Positions 43,211 through 52,098 are shown, counted from the stretch's first letter. The stretch is DNA of 64,000 nucleotides from an uncultured Sphingomonadaceae bacterium (GCA_947499255.1 CANMNF010000003.1:413669-477668); one strand, 5' to 3'. Notes: generated by a model not told the origin, from the sequence alone. Numbers and translations are program-made.

Positions 43211-44059
43211 TTATTCCCCCTCGTTTTTGGCACTTGCCGTTCTAGGTGCCGCGCTCTTGCCCAGCGCGCGTTTCATTTCTTCGAGTTCCTCATCAACCTT
43301 GTCGCCGCCTTCCAGTTCGGCAAATTCATCGGCGAGGCTCTTGGGACCATCTTGCGCAATGCTCAGCGCATCGGCGCGGCCTTCGGCGTAATCCACCCGC
43401 CGTTCGAGCTGGTCGAACCGGGCGAGCGCATCGTCAACACGCTCATTGGTCATCAAATTGCGCAGCTTTACGCGGTTTTCCGCGCTTTCCAGCCGGGCTG
43501 CGATTTGCGTTTGGCGACTGCGGGCCTCGCGCAGGCGATTTTGCAGCTTTTGAATGTCTTTTTCATAAGCGCGCAGCGCATCATCCAGCACCGCAATTTC
43601 CGCCTTGAGCTGCGTGCCCATATCGCCCGCTTTGCGCTTTTCCAGAAGGGCAGCACGGGCCAGATCTTCGCGATCTTTGCTCAGCGCCAATTGCGCCTTC
43701 TCGCTCCAATCGGCTTCGAGCTTGTCCAATTTTACAGTGTGGCGGTGCATTTCCTTTTGATCGGCAATGGTACGCGCGGCGCTGGCCCGGACTTCGACAA
43801 GCGTTTCTTCCATTTCCAGAATGATCATGCGGATCATCTTTGACGGATCGTCAGCCTGATCGAGCAGCTCGTTAAAGTTTGCTGCAATAATGTCCCGGGT
43901 ACGCGAGAAAATTCCCATCAAGGGTGCTCCAATATCTAGTGCCTTAGCGGTTGGTGTAGGGCTGGTGCGCAGGCGCTCAATCTCAGTATCGAGACGCGAA
44001 CTGACGCGCACATTGCTATCACCGATTGGCGTTAGGGGATTGCGGTCTTCGTTGCTCAT
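43211..44059 (-). CDS. pspA: Phage-shock protein PspA, with optional 47-residue N-terminal extension
   Basis: PspA/IM30 protein that coats stressed inner membranes and restrains PspF. The canonical part starts at internal Met48 (MGIFSRTRDIIAANF) and forms the ESCRT-III-like coiled-coil fold; length from there is 235 residues. The 47 residues before it are not part of the family fold. Two starts are possible: ATG 44059, coupled to the upstream 50-aa ORF as ATGA, or ATG 43918, which has GGAG eight bases upstream and gives the normal protein. I report the long form and stress that the short form may be the main product. Confidence 0.9.
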   Translation of the reverse strand: MSNEDRNPLTPIGDSNVRVSSRLDTEIERLRTSPTPTAKALDIGAPLMGIFSRTRDIIAANFNELLDQADDPSKMIRMIILEMEETLVEVRASAARTIADQKEMHRHTVKLDKLEADWSEKAQLALSKDREDLARAALLEKRKAGDMGTQLKAEIAVLDDALRAYEKDIQKLQNRLREARSRQTQIAARLESAENRVKLRNLMTNERVDDALARFDQLERRVDYAEGRADALSIAQDGPKSLADEFAELEGGDKVDEELEEMKRALGKSAAPRTASAKNEGE

Positions 44060-44208
44060 GCCAGGTCCATTCCGGCCATTCCCACAAGCATGACGTCAGC
44101 AGGCGCTGCGCCTTGCATAGTGGTGAGAAGAGCAAATGTGATCATCGCCGCGATGCTGACAAGGGCGGCGTGGCCGAGCTTGCTGGCGAAAAAGCGTTGA
44201 TCGTACAT
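44056..44208 (-). CDS. 50-residue membrane peptide leading the psp operon
   Basis: A short ORF of 50 residues begins at ATG 44208, 25 bases after the predicted sigma54 start, with AGGAG ten bases upstream. MYDQRFFASK is followed by a hydrophobic helix (about 13-31, HAALVSIAAMITFALLTTM) and a Met/Gly/Ala-rich tail. Its TGA overlaps the ATG at 44059 of the long pspA reading. The design copies the 41-aa ORF at 31642: tiny, single-helix, coupled to a psp gene, behind sigma54. It was not in the usual pspABC(D/G) list that I know. Confidence 0.7.
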   Translation of the reverse strand: MYDQRFFASKLGHAALVSIAAMITFALLTTMQGAAPADVMLVGMAGMDLA

Positions 44209-44243
44209 TGTTTTGTCTCCTGGTCCCTATACACAAGATGAAT

Positions 44244-44259
44244 TGCAAAGGGTGTGCCA
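44244..44259 (-). promoter_or_regulatory. Sigma54 promoter of the psp operon
   Basis: On the minus strand TGGCACACCCTTTGCA is a perfect RpoN consensus match (TGGCAC-N5-TTGCA), with -24 GG at 44258-44257 and -12 GC at 44246-44245. The start should be about 44233. Between it and pspF lies the inverted repeat CCAAG-T-CTTGG (44327-44337), a candidate PspF upstream site. Confidence 0.88.
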
Positions 44260-44359
44260 GAATTAGCAAGGCCCTGAATTACAACAGGTTTGTGATTTTC
44301 TGCGTCTTCGGCAGTGGTGTAGGTTGCCAAGTCTTGGTAAAAATCGCTATATATTGGCT

Positions 44360-45394
44360 ATGGAGCGCGAAAATCAGTTTGTCGGACAGTCCGGCGCCTT
44401 TCTCGATGCGGTTGAGCGGGCCAGCCGTGCAGCGCCTATGGCGCGTCCTGTGCTGGTTATCGGAGAACGCGGAACCGGCAAAGAACTGATCGCTGAACGA
44501 CTTCACCGCCTGTCCGACCGCTGGGAAGAGCCGTTGGTCACTATGAATTGCGCAGCTTTGCCCGAGACACTGATCGAGGCAGAGCTGTTCGGTCATGAAG
44601 CGGGCGCGTTCACCGGCGCGACCAAAGCGCGGGTGGGCCGGTTCGAGGAAGCGGACCGGGGCACGCTATTCCTTGATGAGCTGGGCACATTATCGATGGG
44701 CGCGCAGGAACGGTTGCTGCGCGCGGTGGAATATGGCGAGGTTACGCGCATTGGCGCGAGCCGTCCGACACGCGTGGATGTGCGCATCGTGGCGGCGACC
44801 AATGAGGATTTGCCGCGCCTTGCTGGGGAAGGGCGCTTTCGTCCCGACCTGCTCGACCGGCTTAGCTTTGAAGTGATTACTTTGCCACCGCTTAGAGTGC
44901 GCGAGGGCGATATTCCGGTGCTGGCAGATTATTTCGGGCGACGCATGGCGGCGGAATTGGGCTGGGAAGAATGGCCCGGCTTTGCCTCGCATATTGCCGA
45001 AGCGATGGAGAACCATCCGTGGCCCGGCAATGTGCGTGAACTGCGCAATGTAGTGGAGCGTGCGATTTATCGTTGGGACAATTGGGATCAGCCGATTGGC
45101 GATGTGGTGTTTGATCCGTTTGATTCGCCGTGGAAGCCAGCGGGGATGCCGACGCCGCCCGGCAATGTTGCGGCGCAGCCCGCGGCATCAATGCAGTCGC
45201 AATCGGCACCCGCGCCTGCGCTAGACAATATCGATGATCTGCGCGGCGCAGTGGAATCGCATGAACGCGCGATTATCGAACATGCGCTGGGCAAACATCG
45301 TTGGAACCAACGCCAAACGGCCAGCGCGCTTGGGCTGACCTATGATCAGCTGCGCCACGCCATCCGTAAGCACGGCCTCGATAAGAACGCGTGA
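44360..45394 (+). CDS. pspF: PspF, sigma54-dependent activator of the psp operon
   Basis: A 344-residue bacterial enhancer-binding protein without an N-terminal receiver or sensor domain, which is typical of PspF. Walker A is GERGTGKE (35-42), the sigma54-contact loop is GAFTGA (82-87), Walker B is GTLFLDELG, and the arginine finger region follows. A Pro/Ala/Gln-rich linker (about 265-300) leads to a Fis-type helix-turn-helix (RQTASALGLTYDQLRHAIRKHG). It is divergent from the psp operon. ATG 44360 (MERENQF) fits; an upstream in-frame ATG would run into the operator. Confidence 0.94.
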   Translation: MERENQFVGQSGAFLDAVERASRAAPMARPVLVIGERGTGKELIAERLHRLSDRWEEPLVTMNCAALPETLIEAELFGHEAGAFTGATKARVGRFEEADRGTLFLDELGTLSMGAQERLLRAVEYGEVTRIGASRPTRVDVRIVAATNEDLPRLAGEGRFRPDLLDRLSFEVITLPPLRVREGDIPVLADYFGRRMAAELGWEEWPGFASHIAEAMENHPWPGNVRELRNVVERAIYRWDNWDQPIGDVVFDPFDSPWKPAGMPTPPGNVAAQPAASMQSQSAPAPALDNIDDLRGAVESHERAIIEHALGKHRWNQRQTASALGLTYDQLRHAIRKHGLDKNA

Positions 45395-45424
45395 GTACTG
45401 AGCAGTGGTATGCCCGCGCAATAA

Positions 45425-45496
45425 TGTAAAAACGGTGCGATTGGTAAACACAGTCCAAATGGTAAACATCGTCCAAATGGTAAATACAGTGCAAAT
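45425..45496. repeat. Four tandem 18-bp imperfect repeats
   Basis: Units lie at 45425-45442, 45443-45460, 45461-45478 and 45479-45496. The last three are GGTAAACACAGTCCAAAT, GGTAAACATCGTCCAAAT and GGTAAATACAGTGCAAAT; the first (TGTAAAAACGGTGCGATT) is degenerate. They lie between the pspF stop and the next ORF, 64 bases or more upstream of its ATG. Period 18 (close to two helical turns less three bases) would place each unit on nearly the same face of the DNA. Confidence 0.9.
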
Positions 45497-45560
45497 ACGC
45501 GGTTAACGGACCGCAAAGAGGTTCTGGCTAAGGGTTTCTCCAGAGACAGGGGAAAACATC

Positions 45561-45878
45561 ATGTTCACAGTCGCGCGTTTTATCGTTCAACACAAAGTCG
45601 GCGCCGTTGCCATCATGGCCATTGGCGTATTCTTCCTAACACCCAGCGGTGATGAAGAGGCTGAAAAATCCAGCAATCCTTGGTCCGCCCAAGCACAGGC
45701 ATCTGCCTCATCCAACCGTGTTGTGATGTCGTCTGATGAAGGCGGTTTTATTGATGATATGGTCGATGAAGCAGCCAGCATGCTTGACGAAGCTGGCCTG
45801 AACCCAGTTGCCAAGGCTGACGAGACTGTTGGTCAATTTGAAAGCGCTGCCGACTCGCTTGGCGACGCAAACAAGTAA
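45561..45878 (+). CDS. Hypothetical membrane-anchored protein downstream of pspF
   Basis: A 105-residue protein. One transmembrane helix spans about 10-27 (HKVGAVAIMAIGVFFLTP); the rest is acidic and rich in Ser, Ala and Asp (SSDEGGFIDDMVDEAASMLDEAG) and likely periplasmic and disordered or helical. I do not recognise the family. It is 166 bases past the pspF stop and is preceded by the four-copy 18-bp repeat block, which may be part of its control region. Confidence 0.7.
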   Translation: MFTVARFIVQHKVGAVAIMAIGVFFLTPSGDEEAEKSSNPWSAQAQASASSNRVVMSSDEGGFIDDMVDEAASMLDEAGLNPVAKADETVGQFESAADSLGDANK

Positions 45879-45885
45879 ACCCTTT

Positions 45886-45925
45886 CAGGCATCGATCGCT
45901 GTTGGGGGGGGGTGATCGATGCCTG
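45886..45925 (+). other. Perfect 12-bp hairpin with a nine-G tract in the loop
   Basis: CAGGCATCGATC (45886-45897) pairs with GATCGATGCCTG (45914-45925) across a 16-base loop that contains G9 at 45904-45912. It sits 7 bases past the 45561 ORF and 20 bases before the next ATG. No T run follows, so it is not a clear terminator; a stability element or an attenuator are alternatives. Confidence 0.55.
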
Positions 45926-45944
45926 CGCTATTTGATGAGAACCC

Positions 45945-46451
45945 ATGTCTGATCAATCCACCAGCCGCATCCGCCGCACACCGCCCGGCACGCGTGGTTC
46001 TTTGTCAGGCTTAGCCAATCCCCATGCCAAGCCGATTGAGCCTTGGGAAATGGCGGTCAGCTCGCTTACTTTCGTCGCAGCTTTGTTCACACTTGGTTAC
46101 TTTGCGATTACCAACTGGTCGAACGGGGTGGAAACCTATCGCAGTGTAACCGCGCCAGCGCCCCTTTCGCAAAAGGAACAAACCGCGCGCGATCTTGATG
46201 ACAAGGTGGCTATCGCCGCCAGCACGTCCACGCTCGATACGTTCTATGATGGAGAGTTTGGCGATGCGGGCGATCCTTTCGCCTCGCATTTTGGACCCAA
46301 AAGGTCTGAAGATGGCGTTGGCTATGCTCCCGTTATAAATGCTTACGGCACGCCATCCTTACAGCTGTTTGCGATGGAAAGCGGCGGTTGGGCTGTGCCC
46401 TACGCGCGCCTGCAGCCAGATGCGCAATCGAGCCCGCAAGCAAGAGAGTAA
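45945..46451 (+). CDS. Hypothetical single-pass membrane protein
   Basis: A 168-residue protein with a basic N-terminus (RIRRTPPGTRGSLSG), one helix at about 36-58 (MAVSSLTFVAALFTLGYFAI) and a mainly polar C-terminal part with YAPVINAYGTPSLQLFAMESGGWAVPY. No family recognised. It follows the 45561 gene at 66 bases, across the G9 hairpin, and is followed by rimP after a 135-base gap. Confidence 0.7.
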   Translation: MSDQSTSRIRRTPPGTRGSLSGLANPHAKPIEPWEMAVSSLTFVAALFTLGYFAITNWSNGVETYRSVTAPAPLSQKEQTARDLDDKVAIAASTSTLDTFYDGEFGDAGDPFASHFGPKRSEDGVGYAPVINAYGTPSLQLFAMESGGWAVPYARLQPDAQSSPQARE

Positions 46452-46586
46452 TCGGGCTTGCAATAAAGCGACGCCGGGCCTATCTGGCTTTTCTATTCCG
46501 ATAATGTCGTGACATCTTTGGAAGCTGGCGCCGCAAGGGGCCGGCCACTAAGGCCTTTGTCACGATACCATGCCGATGGAGCATAA

Positions 46587-47147
46587 GTGGCTGATATTGC
46601 GCGTCTGATTGAAGTGATCGAACCCGAAGCTGCCGCTTTGGGATTTGAACTGGTGCGCGTGAAGATGACCGGCTCTGGCGATGAACGCACTTTGCAGATC
46701 ATGGCCGAAGAACCCGCAACGGGTCAGCTGGTTGTAGAACAATGTATGGAGCTATCGCGCCGTATCTCCGACACGATCGATACGGTTGAAGAAGATGGCG
46801 AAGAACTGGTTGCCGGGGCTTATCACCTTGAAGTCAGCTCACCGGGCATTGATCGCCCGCTAACCCGAGCCAAAGATTTCGTGAACTGGGCCGGGCATGA
46901 AGCGAAGATCGCTTTGTCTGAGAAAGTTGATGGCCATCGCAAATTGCGCGGTGCGTTAATTGGCGCAGAAGATGATGCCGCCATTATTGAAGATACCAAA
47001 GCGGGGCGCGTAACTGTCCCCCTCAATATGATACATTCGGCGCAATTGGTCTTGACCGATAAGCTGATTGCCGCCACCCGCCCGCTCGATATGAGCGGCG
47101 TTGAAGATATCGATGAAACGCTAGAGGAAGAAGAGGTCAACGACTGA
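46587..47147 (+). CDS. rimP: Ribosome maturation factor RimP
   Basis: A 186-residue RimP, needed for 30S maturation. EPEAAALGFELVRVKMTG and VSSPGIDRPLTRAKDF are the signature parts, and the C-terminal SH3-like domain ends in an acidic tail (EEEEVND). The start is a GTG at 46587 with TGGAG upstream. It opens the rimP-nusA-ylxR-infB cluster and overlaps nusA by TGATG. Confidence 0.95.
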   Translation: MADIARLIEVIEPEAAALGFELVRVKMTGSGDERTLQIMAEEPATGQLVVEQCMELSRRISDTIDTVEEDGEELVAGAYHLEVSSPGIDRPLTRAKDFVNWAGHEAKIALSEKVDGHRKLRGALIGAEDDAAIIEDTKAGRVTVPLNMIHSAQLVLTDKLIAATRPLDMSGVEDIDETLEEEEVND

Positions 47148-48808
47148 TGGCCAGTCCCATTTCCGCCAATAAGGCAGAACTGCTTGCAATCGCGAATGCG
47201 GTCGCCAGCGAAAAGATGATCGACAAGTCGATCGTTATCGAAGCGCTGGAAGAAGCGTATCAGAAAAGTGCGCGCAACCGTTTTGGCCAGGAAAACGATA
47301 TCCGTGCCAAGCTTGATCCGCAAACAGGCGATTTGCGCTTGTGGCGGGTTGTTGAAGTGGTTGAAGAGGTCGAAGACAACTTCAAACAGGTCAATGTCGC
47401 CCAAGCGCAAAAGCTGCAAGAAGGCGCGGTTGTTGGTGACTATATCGTCGATCCGCTGCCGCAGGTTGATCTGGGCCGCATCGATGCACAATCTGCCAAG
47501 CAGGTGATCTTCCAGAAGGTCCGCGATGCAGAGCGTGAGCGTCAGTTCGAAGAATTTAAAGACCGCGCAGGCGAAGTCATCACCGGCGTGATCAAATCGG
47601 TTGAGTTTGGCCATGTGATCGTCAACCTTGGCCGTGCCGAAGGCGTGATCCGCCGTGATCAGCAAATTCCGCGTGAAGCTGCCCGTGTGGGTGAGCGTGT
47701 ACGTGCGCTGATTTCCAAAGTGGAACGCAACAATCGCGGGCCGCAGATTTTTCTCAGCCGCGCGAATCCCGATTTCATGCGCAAGCTGTTCGCACAAGAA
47801 GTGCCCGAGATTTACGACGGCATTATCGAGATCAAAGCTGCTGCGCGCGATCCGGGCAGCCGTGCCAAGATCGGCGTGATCAGCCATGATAGCTCGATCG
47901 ATCCGGTTGGCGCATGTGTCGGCATGAAGGGTAGCCGCGTGCAGGCCGTCGTGCAGGAATTGCAGGGCGAAAAGATCGATATTATTCCGTGGTCAGAAGA
48001 CACCGCAACCTTCATCGTAAACGCACTGCAACCCGCCACCGTCAGCCGCGTTGTGCTGGACGAGGACGAAGCGCGCATCGAAGTGGTTGTGCCTGATGAT
48101 CAGCTTTCGCTGGCCATTGGTCGCCGCGGACAAAATGTGCGCCTCGCCAGTCAGCTTACCGAAAGCCAGATCGACATCATGACCGAGGAAGAAGCCTCGG
48201 AAAAACGCAGCAAGGAATTTGCTGAGCGTTCCAAGATGTTCGAAGAAGAGCTCGACGTTGATGAAACGCTCTCCCAATTGCTGGTTGCCGAAGGCTTCGC
48301 AGAATTGGAAGAGGTCGCTTATGTTGAGTTGTCCGAACTGGCCATGATCGAAGGCTTTGACGAAGAACTCGCCGGAGAGCTGCAAAGCCGCGCTCTGGAA
48401 GCGATTGAACGTCAGGAAGAAGCTTACCGGGTAACACGCCGTGAATTGGGCGTGGAAGATGACCTTGCCGAAATCCCGCATCTGACTGAGCAAATGCTCG
48501 TTGTGCTGGGTCGAGGCGGGATCAAAACGCTGGATGATTTGGCCGACCTTGCCACCGATGAACTGATTGCGAAGAAGCGCGAAGCGCCGCGTCGCCGCCA
48601 GAATGCTGATGGTCCGCCTGCGCGCCGGCCGCAGCGTGTTGAAGATAAAGGCGGTATCCTTGGTGTCTTTGGCCTGTCGGAAGAGCAGGGCAATGAAATC
48701 ATCATGGCCGCACGTGCCCATTGGTTTGAGGATGAGGATGACGCAGCGCCAGCTGCCGAAGCCGAGCCCGTAGCAGAGGAGGCCGCCGATGCGGAATCCT
48801 CCAAATGA
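47147..48808 (+). CDS. nusA: Transcription termination/antitermination protein NusA
   Basis: A 553-residue NusA with the N-terminal RNA-polymerase domain (1-125), the S1 domain near 135-200, two KH domains (SRAKIGVISHDSSIDPVGACVGMKG, IGRRGQNVRLASQL) and C-terminal acidic repeats (LSQLLVAEGFAELEEVAYV, LVVLGRGGIKTLDDLADL). Length and order are normal. The ATG overlaps the rimP TGA. The terminal 20 residues are Ala/Glu-rich. Confidence 0.97.
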   Translation: MASPISANKAELLAIANAVASEKMIDKSIVIEALEEAYQKSARNRFGQENDIRAKLDPQTGDLRLWRVVEVVEEVEDNFKQVNVAQAQKLQEGAVVGDYIVDPLPQVDLGRIDAQSAKQVIFQKVRDAERERQFEEFKDRAGEVITGVIKSVEFGHVIVNLGRAEGVIRRDQQIPREAARVGERVRALISKVERNNRGPQIFLSRANPDFMRKLFAQEVPEIYDGIIEIKAAARDPGSRAKIGVISHDSSIDPVGACVGMKGSRVQAVVQELQGEKIDIIPWSEDTATFIVNALQPATVSRVVLDEDEARIEVVVPDDQLSLAIGRRGQNVRLASQLTESQIDIMTEEEASEKRSKEFAERSKMFEEELDVDETLSQLLVAEGFAELEEVAYVELSELAMIEGFDEELAGELQSRALEAIERQEEAYRVTRRELGVEDDLAEIPHLTEQMLVVLGRGGIKTLDDLADLATDELIAKKREAPRRRQNADGPPARRPQRVEDKGGILGVFGLSEEQGNEIIMAARAHWFEDEDDAAPAAEAEPVAEEAADAESSK

Positions 48809-49517
48809 CCCATTAGGTTCACCTGAATCTCAAGGTGCTGCCTCCCCGGAAACGGGGAGCGAGCGGCGCTGTGTGCTAACCGGGAACAGCTCGGCGCGCG
48901 ATATTCTCGTGCGGCTGGCGGTTTCTCCGGATGGCGATGTGCTGCCCGATGCTTTGGCCAAAGCGCCCGGTCGCGGCGCGTGGATCAGCGTTAATCGCAC
49001 AGCGCTTGTCGAGGCGCAGAGCAATGGCAAATTGCGCGGCGCTTTGGCGCGGGCGTTCAAAACCGGCCAGCTCAACATTCCCGATGATCTGGCCGATCGC
49101 ACTGAGGCGGCGTTGCGCCGTGCGCTGCGCGACAGGTTGGGACTGGAACTGCGCGCGGGCCGCCTTATCTTGGGGTCTGATAAAATCGCTGCTGCGGCCC
49201 GAATGGGCGGTGTTGCAGCGCTTTATCATGCCAGAGATTCCAGCATGGATGGCGCGCATAAGCTTGATAAAGCCTGGCGTGTTGGATTGGACGAAGAAGG
49301 TTCGGGCAGAACGGGCGAACGACTACCACTGGACCGCGATGCCCTGTCTGTGGCATTGGGCCGCGAGAATGTCGTCCACCTGGCACTGGCCGATGCGCAA
49401 TCGGCACATCGGGTCGCACTTGTGCTGGGACGTTTGCAGTCTTTTATCGGAGCCGGCGATGCGGTTGTCGAAAGGCCCGCCGGGGATGTGGATCGCATGC
49501 CTAGTGCGCCTGCATGA
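48789..49517 (+). CDS. YlxR-L7Ae-like fusion RNA-binding protein
   Basis: A 242-residue protein that joins a YlxR (DUF448) domain (about 27-110: RRCVLTGNSSARDILVRLAVSPDG, GRGAWISVNRTAL) to a ribosomal-protein-L7Ae-like domain (about 120-200: LRAGRLILGSDKIAAAARMGGVAALYHARDSS). In Gram-positive bacteria these are separate ylxR and ylxQ. It overlaps nusA by 20 bases and precedes infB by 31. RNA binding is the expected activity; the exact RNA is unknown. Confidence 0.9.
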   Translation: MRNPPNDPLGSPESQGAASPETGSERRCVLTGNSSARDILVRLAVSPDGDVLPDALAKAPGRGAWISVNRTALVEAQSNGKLRGALARAFKTGQLNIPDDLADRTEAALRRALRDRLGLELRAGRLILGSDKIAAAARMGGVAALYHARDSSMDGAHKLDKAWRVGLDEEGSGRTGERLPLDRDALSVALGRENVVHLALADAQSAHRVALVLGRLQSFIGAGDAVVERPAGDVDRMPSAPA

Positions 49518-49548
49518 CATTTTGATTTTGAAGGAAGTTTGAGAGTTT

Positions 49549-52098
49549 ATGAGCGAAGAAAACGACACTCCGAAGCGCACCCGCAAACCGCTTGGTCTCA
49601 AGCGGGCGGTCGATGCTGGAGAAGTCAAACAGACCTTCAGCCACGGCCGCACCAATAAGGTTGCTGTTGAAGTCAAAAAACGGCGCAAGCTGGTCAAGCC
49701 GGGTGAAACACCTGCGCCTGCCGCTGCGCCTGAACCAGCGCCAGAACCCGCTCCCGCGCCAGCTCCGGTCGCTAAGAAAGCGCCTGTCAAAAAAGCGCCG
49801 CCCAAGAAGGATCCCGCTGGCGAAACCCCGCAGGAACGCGTCGCTCGTTTGCAGCGCGAAGCGGAAGAAGATCGCCTGCGCGTTTCGCAGGAATCGCGCA
49901 AACGCGAAGATCAGGCAGCCAAGAAGGCAGCTGATGCAGAAAAGCAGCGCGCAGAAGACAATCGCAAAGCTGAAGAAGATGCAGAAAAGCAGCGTGTAGC
50001 TGATGAAAAAGAGGCCAAAGCCGCCGCCGAAGCAGAAGCAGCAGCGCCAGAGCCTGCAGCCGCTGAAGAAGCGCCTGCCGAAACCAAGAAAACCACAGCT
50101 GCACCGCGCAAGTTCACCCCGGTCGCCCGGCCTGAACCCAAGCGTCCTGAAAAGAAGAAGGAAGATAAGAAGAGCCGTAGCAATGATCGCGGTGGCAGCA
50201 GCGCTGACAAACGTCGCTCTGGCAAGCTGACCGTTAACAAAGCGCTGAACGAGGACGAAGGCCGCCGTGCCCGTTCGCTCGCCGCGCTCAAACGCGCCCG
50301 TGAAAAAGAACGCCGTGCACAAGGTGGCGGTTCATCCGCCCCGCGTGAAAAGCAGGTGCGCGATGTTATCGTGCCCGAGGCGATCACCGTACATGAACTG
50401 GGCGTGCGCATGGCCGAGAAGGGCGCTGACCTTGTCAAAGCGCTGTTCAATATGGGCATGATGGTGACGGTCAATCAAACGATTGATGCTGATACTGCGG
50501 AATTGCTAGTCGAAGAATTTGGCCACAACATTCAACGCGTATCCGAAGCCGACATTGATATTCAGGTGGCCGAGGATGATGATCCAGAAGACACGCTTGA
50601 GCCGCGTCCTCCGGTGGTCACGATCATGGGCCATGTCGATCACGGCAAGACCTCGCTGCTCGATGCCCTGCGCGGCACCGATGTGGTGAAAGGTGAAGCT
50701 GGCGGCATTACGCAGCATATCGGCGCTTATCAGATTACTACGAAGAAGAAGGACAAGATCACCTTCCTCGATACGCCGGGCCACGCGGCATTTACCGAAA
50801 TGCGTCAGCGCGGTGCCAATGTCACCGATATCGTGATCCTCGTGGTGGCAGGCGATGATGGCATTATGCCGCAAACGATTGAGGCGATTAATCACACCAA
50901 GGCTGCTGGCGTCCCGATGATCGTTGCGATAACCAAATCGGATCGCCCGGAATATAACGCCCAGAAAATCCGTGAACGCTTGCTTGAACATGAAGTGATC
51001 GTTGAAGCGATGTCAGGCGAAGTGCAGGATGTCGAAGTCTCCGCCACCAAAGGTGACGGGATGGATGAGCTGGTCGAGAAGATCCTTTTACAAGCTGAAT
51101 TGCTCGAATTGAAAGCGCGCCCGGATCGCAATGCCGATGCCACCGTGGTGGAAGCGCAGCTGGATAAGGGCCGCGGCCCTGTTGCCACAGTGCTGGTGAC
51201 GCGCGGCACATTGAAGCGCGGCGATACCTTTGTGGTTGGCACCAAAAGCGGGCGTGTGCGCGCGGTGGTGGATGACAAAGGCAAGCAGATCAAAGAAGCT
51301 GGCCCATCGATGGCGGTCGAAGTGCTTGGCCTTGGCGGTGTGCCGTCGGCTGGTGATCAACTCACCGTTGTTGAAAATGAACAACGTGCCCGCGAAGTTG
51401 CTGAATATCGTCAGGAAAAAGCGACCGAGGCACGCACTGCTCTTGCTCCGACCAGCTTTGATACGATGTTCAACACCTCCAATGTGGTCGAATGGCCGGT
51501 GGTGGTGAAAGCCGATGTGCAAGGTTCGGTCGAAGCGATCAATTCAGCGCTGCACAACCTTTCCAATGACGATATTAAAGTCCGCATTCTGCATGCCGGC
51601 GTTGGTGCCATCACGGAAAGCGATGTGACACTGGCGGCGGCTTCCAAAGCACCGATCATCGGCTTTAACGTGCGTCCCAATGCCAAAGCGCGCGATCTGG
51701 TGAAACGTGATGGCGTGCGCATGATGTATCACGATGTGATTTATCATGTGACCGACGAAATCACGAAAGAGCTGCTTGGTGAGCTGGGGCCACTCAAGGT
51801 GGAAAACGTTGTTGGCCGCGCCGAAGTCAAGCAGGTCTTCAAATCTGGCAAGCGCGACAAAGCCGCTGGTCTGCTGGTCGAGGAAGGCGTCATCCGCAAG
51901 GGTCTGCACGCCCGCCTCACCCGCGAGGACGTTATCGTTTCAGCCACCACCATCGCCTCGCTGCGACGCTTCAAGGACGATGTGGACGAAGTGCGCGCTG
52001 GCCTCGAATGCGGTGTGGTTCTGGAAGACACGAACGACATCCAGGCAGGCGATCAGCTCGAAGTGTTCGAGGTGAATGAGGAAGAACGGGTTCTGTGA
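49549..52098 (+). CDS. infB: Translation initiation factor IF-2
   Basis: An 849-residue IF-2. The N-terminal 300 residues are an Ala/Lys/Glu/Pro-rich low-complexity region ([17 protein letters not shown]), then IF2N-type helices. The G domain has G1 [10 protein letters not shown]3 DTPGHAAF and G4 TKSD. IF2-II to IV domains follow, ending in [19 protein letters not shown]-type ribosome-binding site precedes ATG 49549. A GC-rich hairpin follows the stop. Confidence 0.97.
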   Translation: MSEENDTPKRTRKPLGLKRAVDAGEVKQTFSHGRTNKVAVEVKKRRKLVKPGETPAPAAAPEPAPEPAPAPAPVAKKAPVKKAPPKKDPAGETPQERVARLQREAEEDRLRVSQESRKREDQAAKKAADAEKQRAEDNRKAEEDAEKQRVADEKEAKAAAEAEAAAPEPAAAEEAPAETKKTTAAPRKFTPVARPEPKRPEKKKEDKKSRSNDRGGSSADKRRSGKLTVNKALNEDEGRRARSLAALKRAREKERRAQGGGSSAPREKQVRDVIVPEAITVHELGVRMAEKGADLVKALFNMGMMVTVNQTIDADTAELLVEEFGHNIQRVSEADIDIQVAEDDDPEDTLEPRPPVVTIMGHVDHGKTSLLDALRGTDVVKGEAGGITQHIGAYQITTKKKDKITFLDTPGHAAFTEMRQRGANVTDIVILVVAGDDGIMPQTIEAINHTKAAGVPMIVAITKSDRPEYNAQKIRERLLEHEVIVEAMSGEVQDVEVSATKGDGMDELVEKILLQAELLELKARPDRNADATVVEAQLDKGRGPVATVLVTRGTLKRGDTFVVGTKSGRVRAVVDDKGKQIKEAGPSMAVEVLGLGGVPSAGDQLTVVENEQRAREVAEYRQEKATEARTALAPTSFDTMFNTSNVVEWPVVVKADVQGSVEAINSALHNLSNDDIKVRILHAGVGAITESDVTLAAASKAPIIGFNVRPNAKARDLVKRDGVRMMYHDVIYHVTDEITKELLGELGPLKVENVVGRAEVKQVFKSGKRDKAAGLLVEEGVIRKGLHARLTREDVIVSATTIASLRRFKDDVDEVRAGLECGVVLEDTNDIQAGDQLEVFEVNEEERVL

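Noticed and set aside
50003..50230. Lys/Arg-rich frames within the infB low-complexity region
   Set aside because: Alternative frames of the repetitive Ala/Glu/Lys codons in IF-2; no independent signal.
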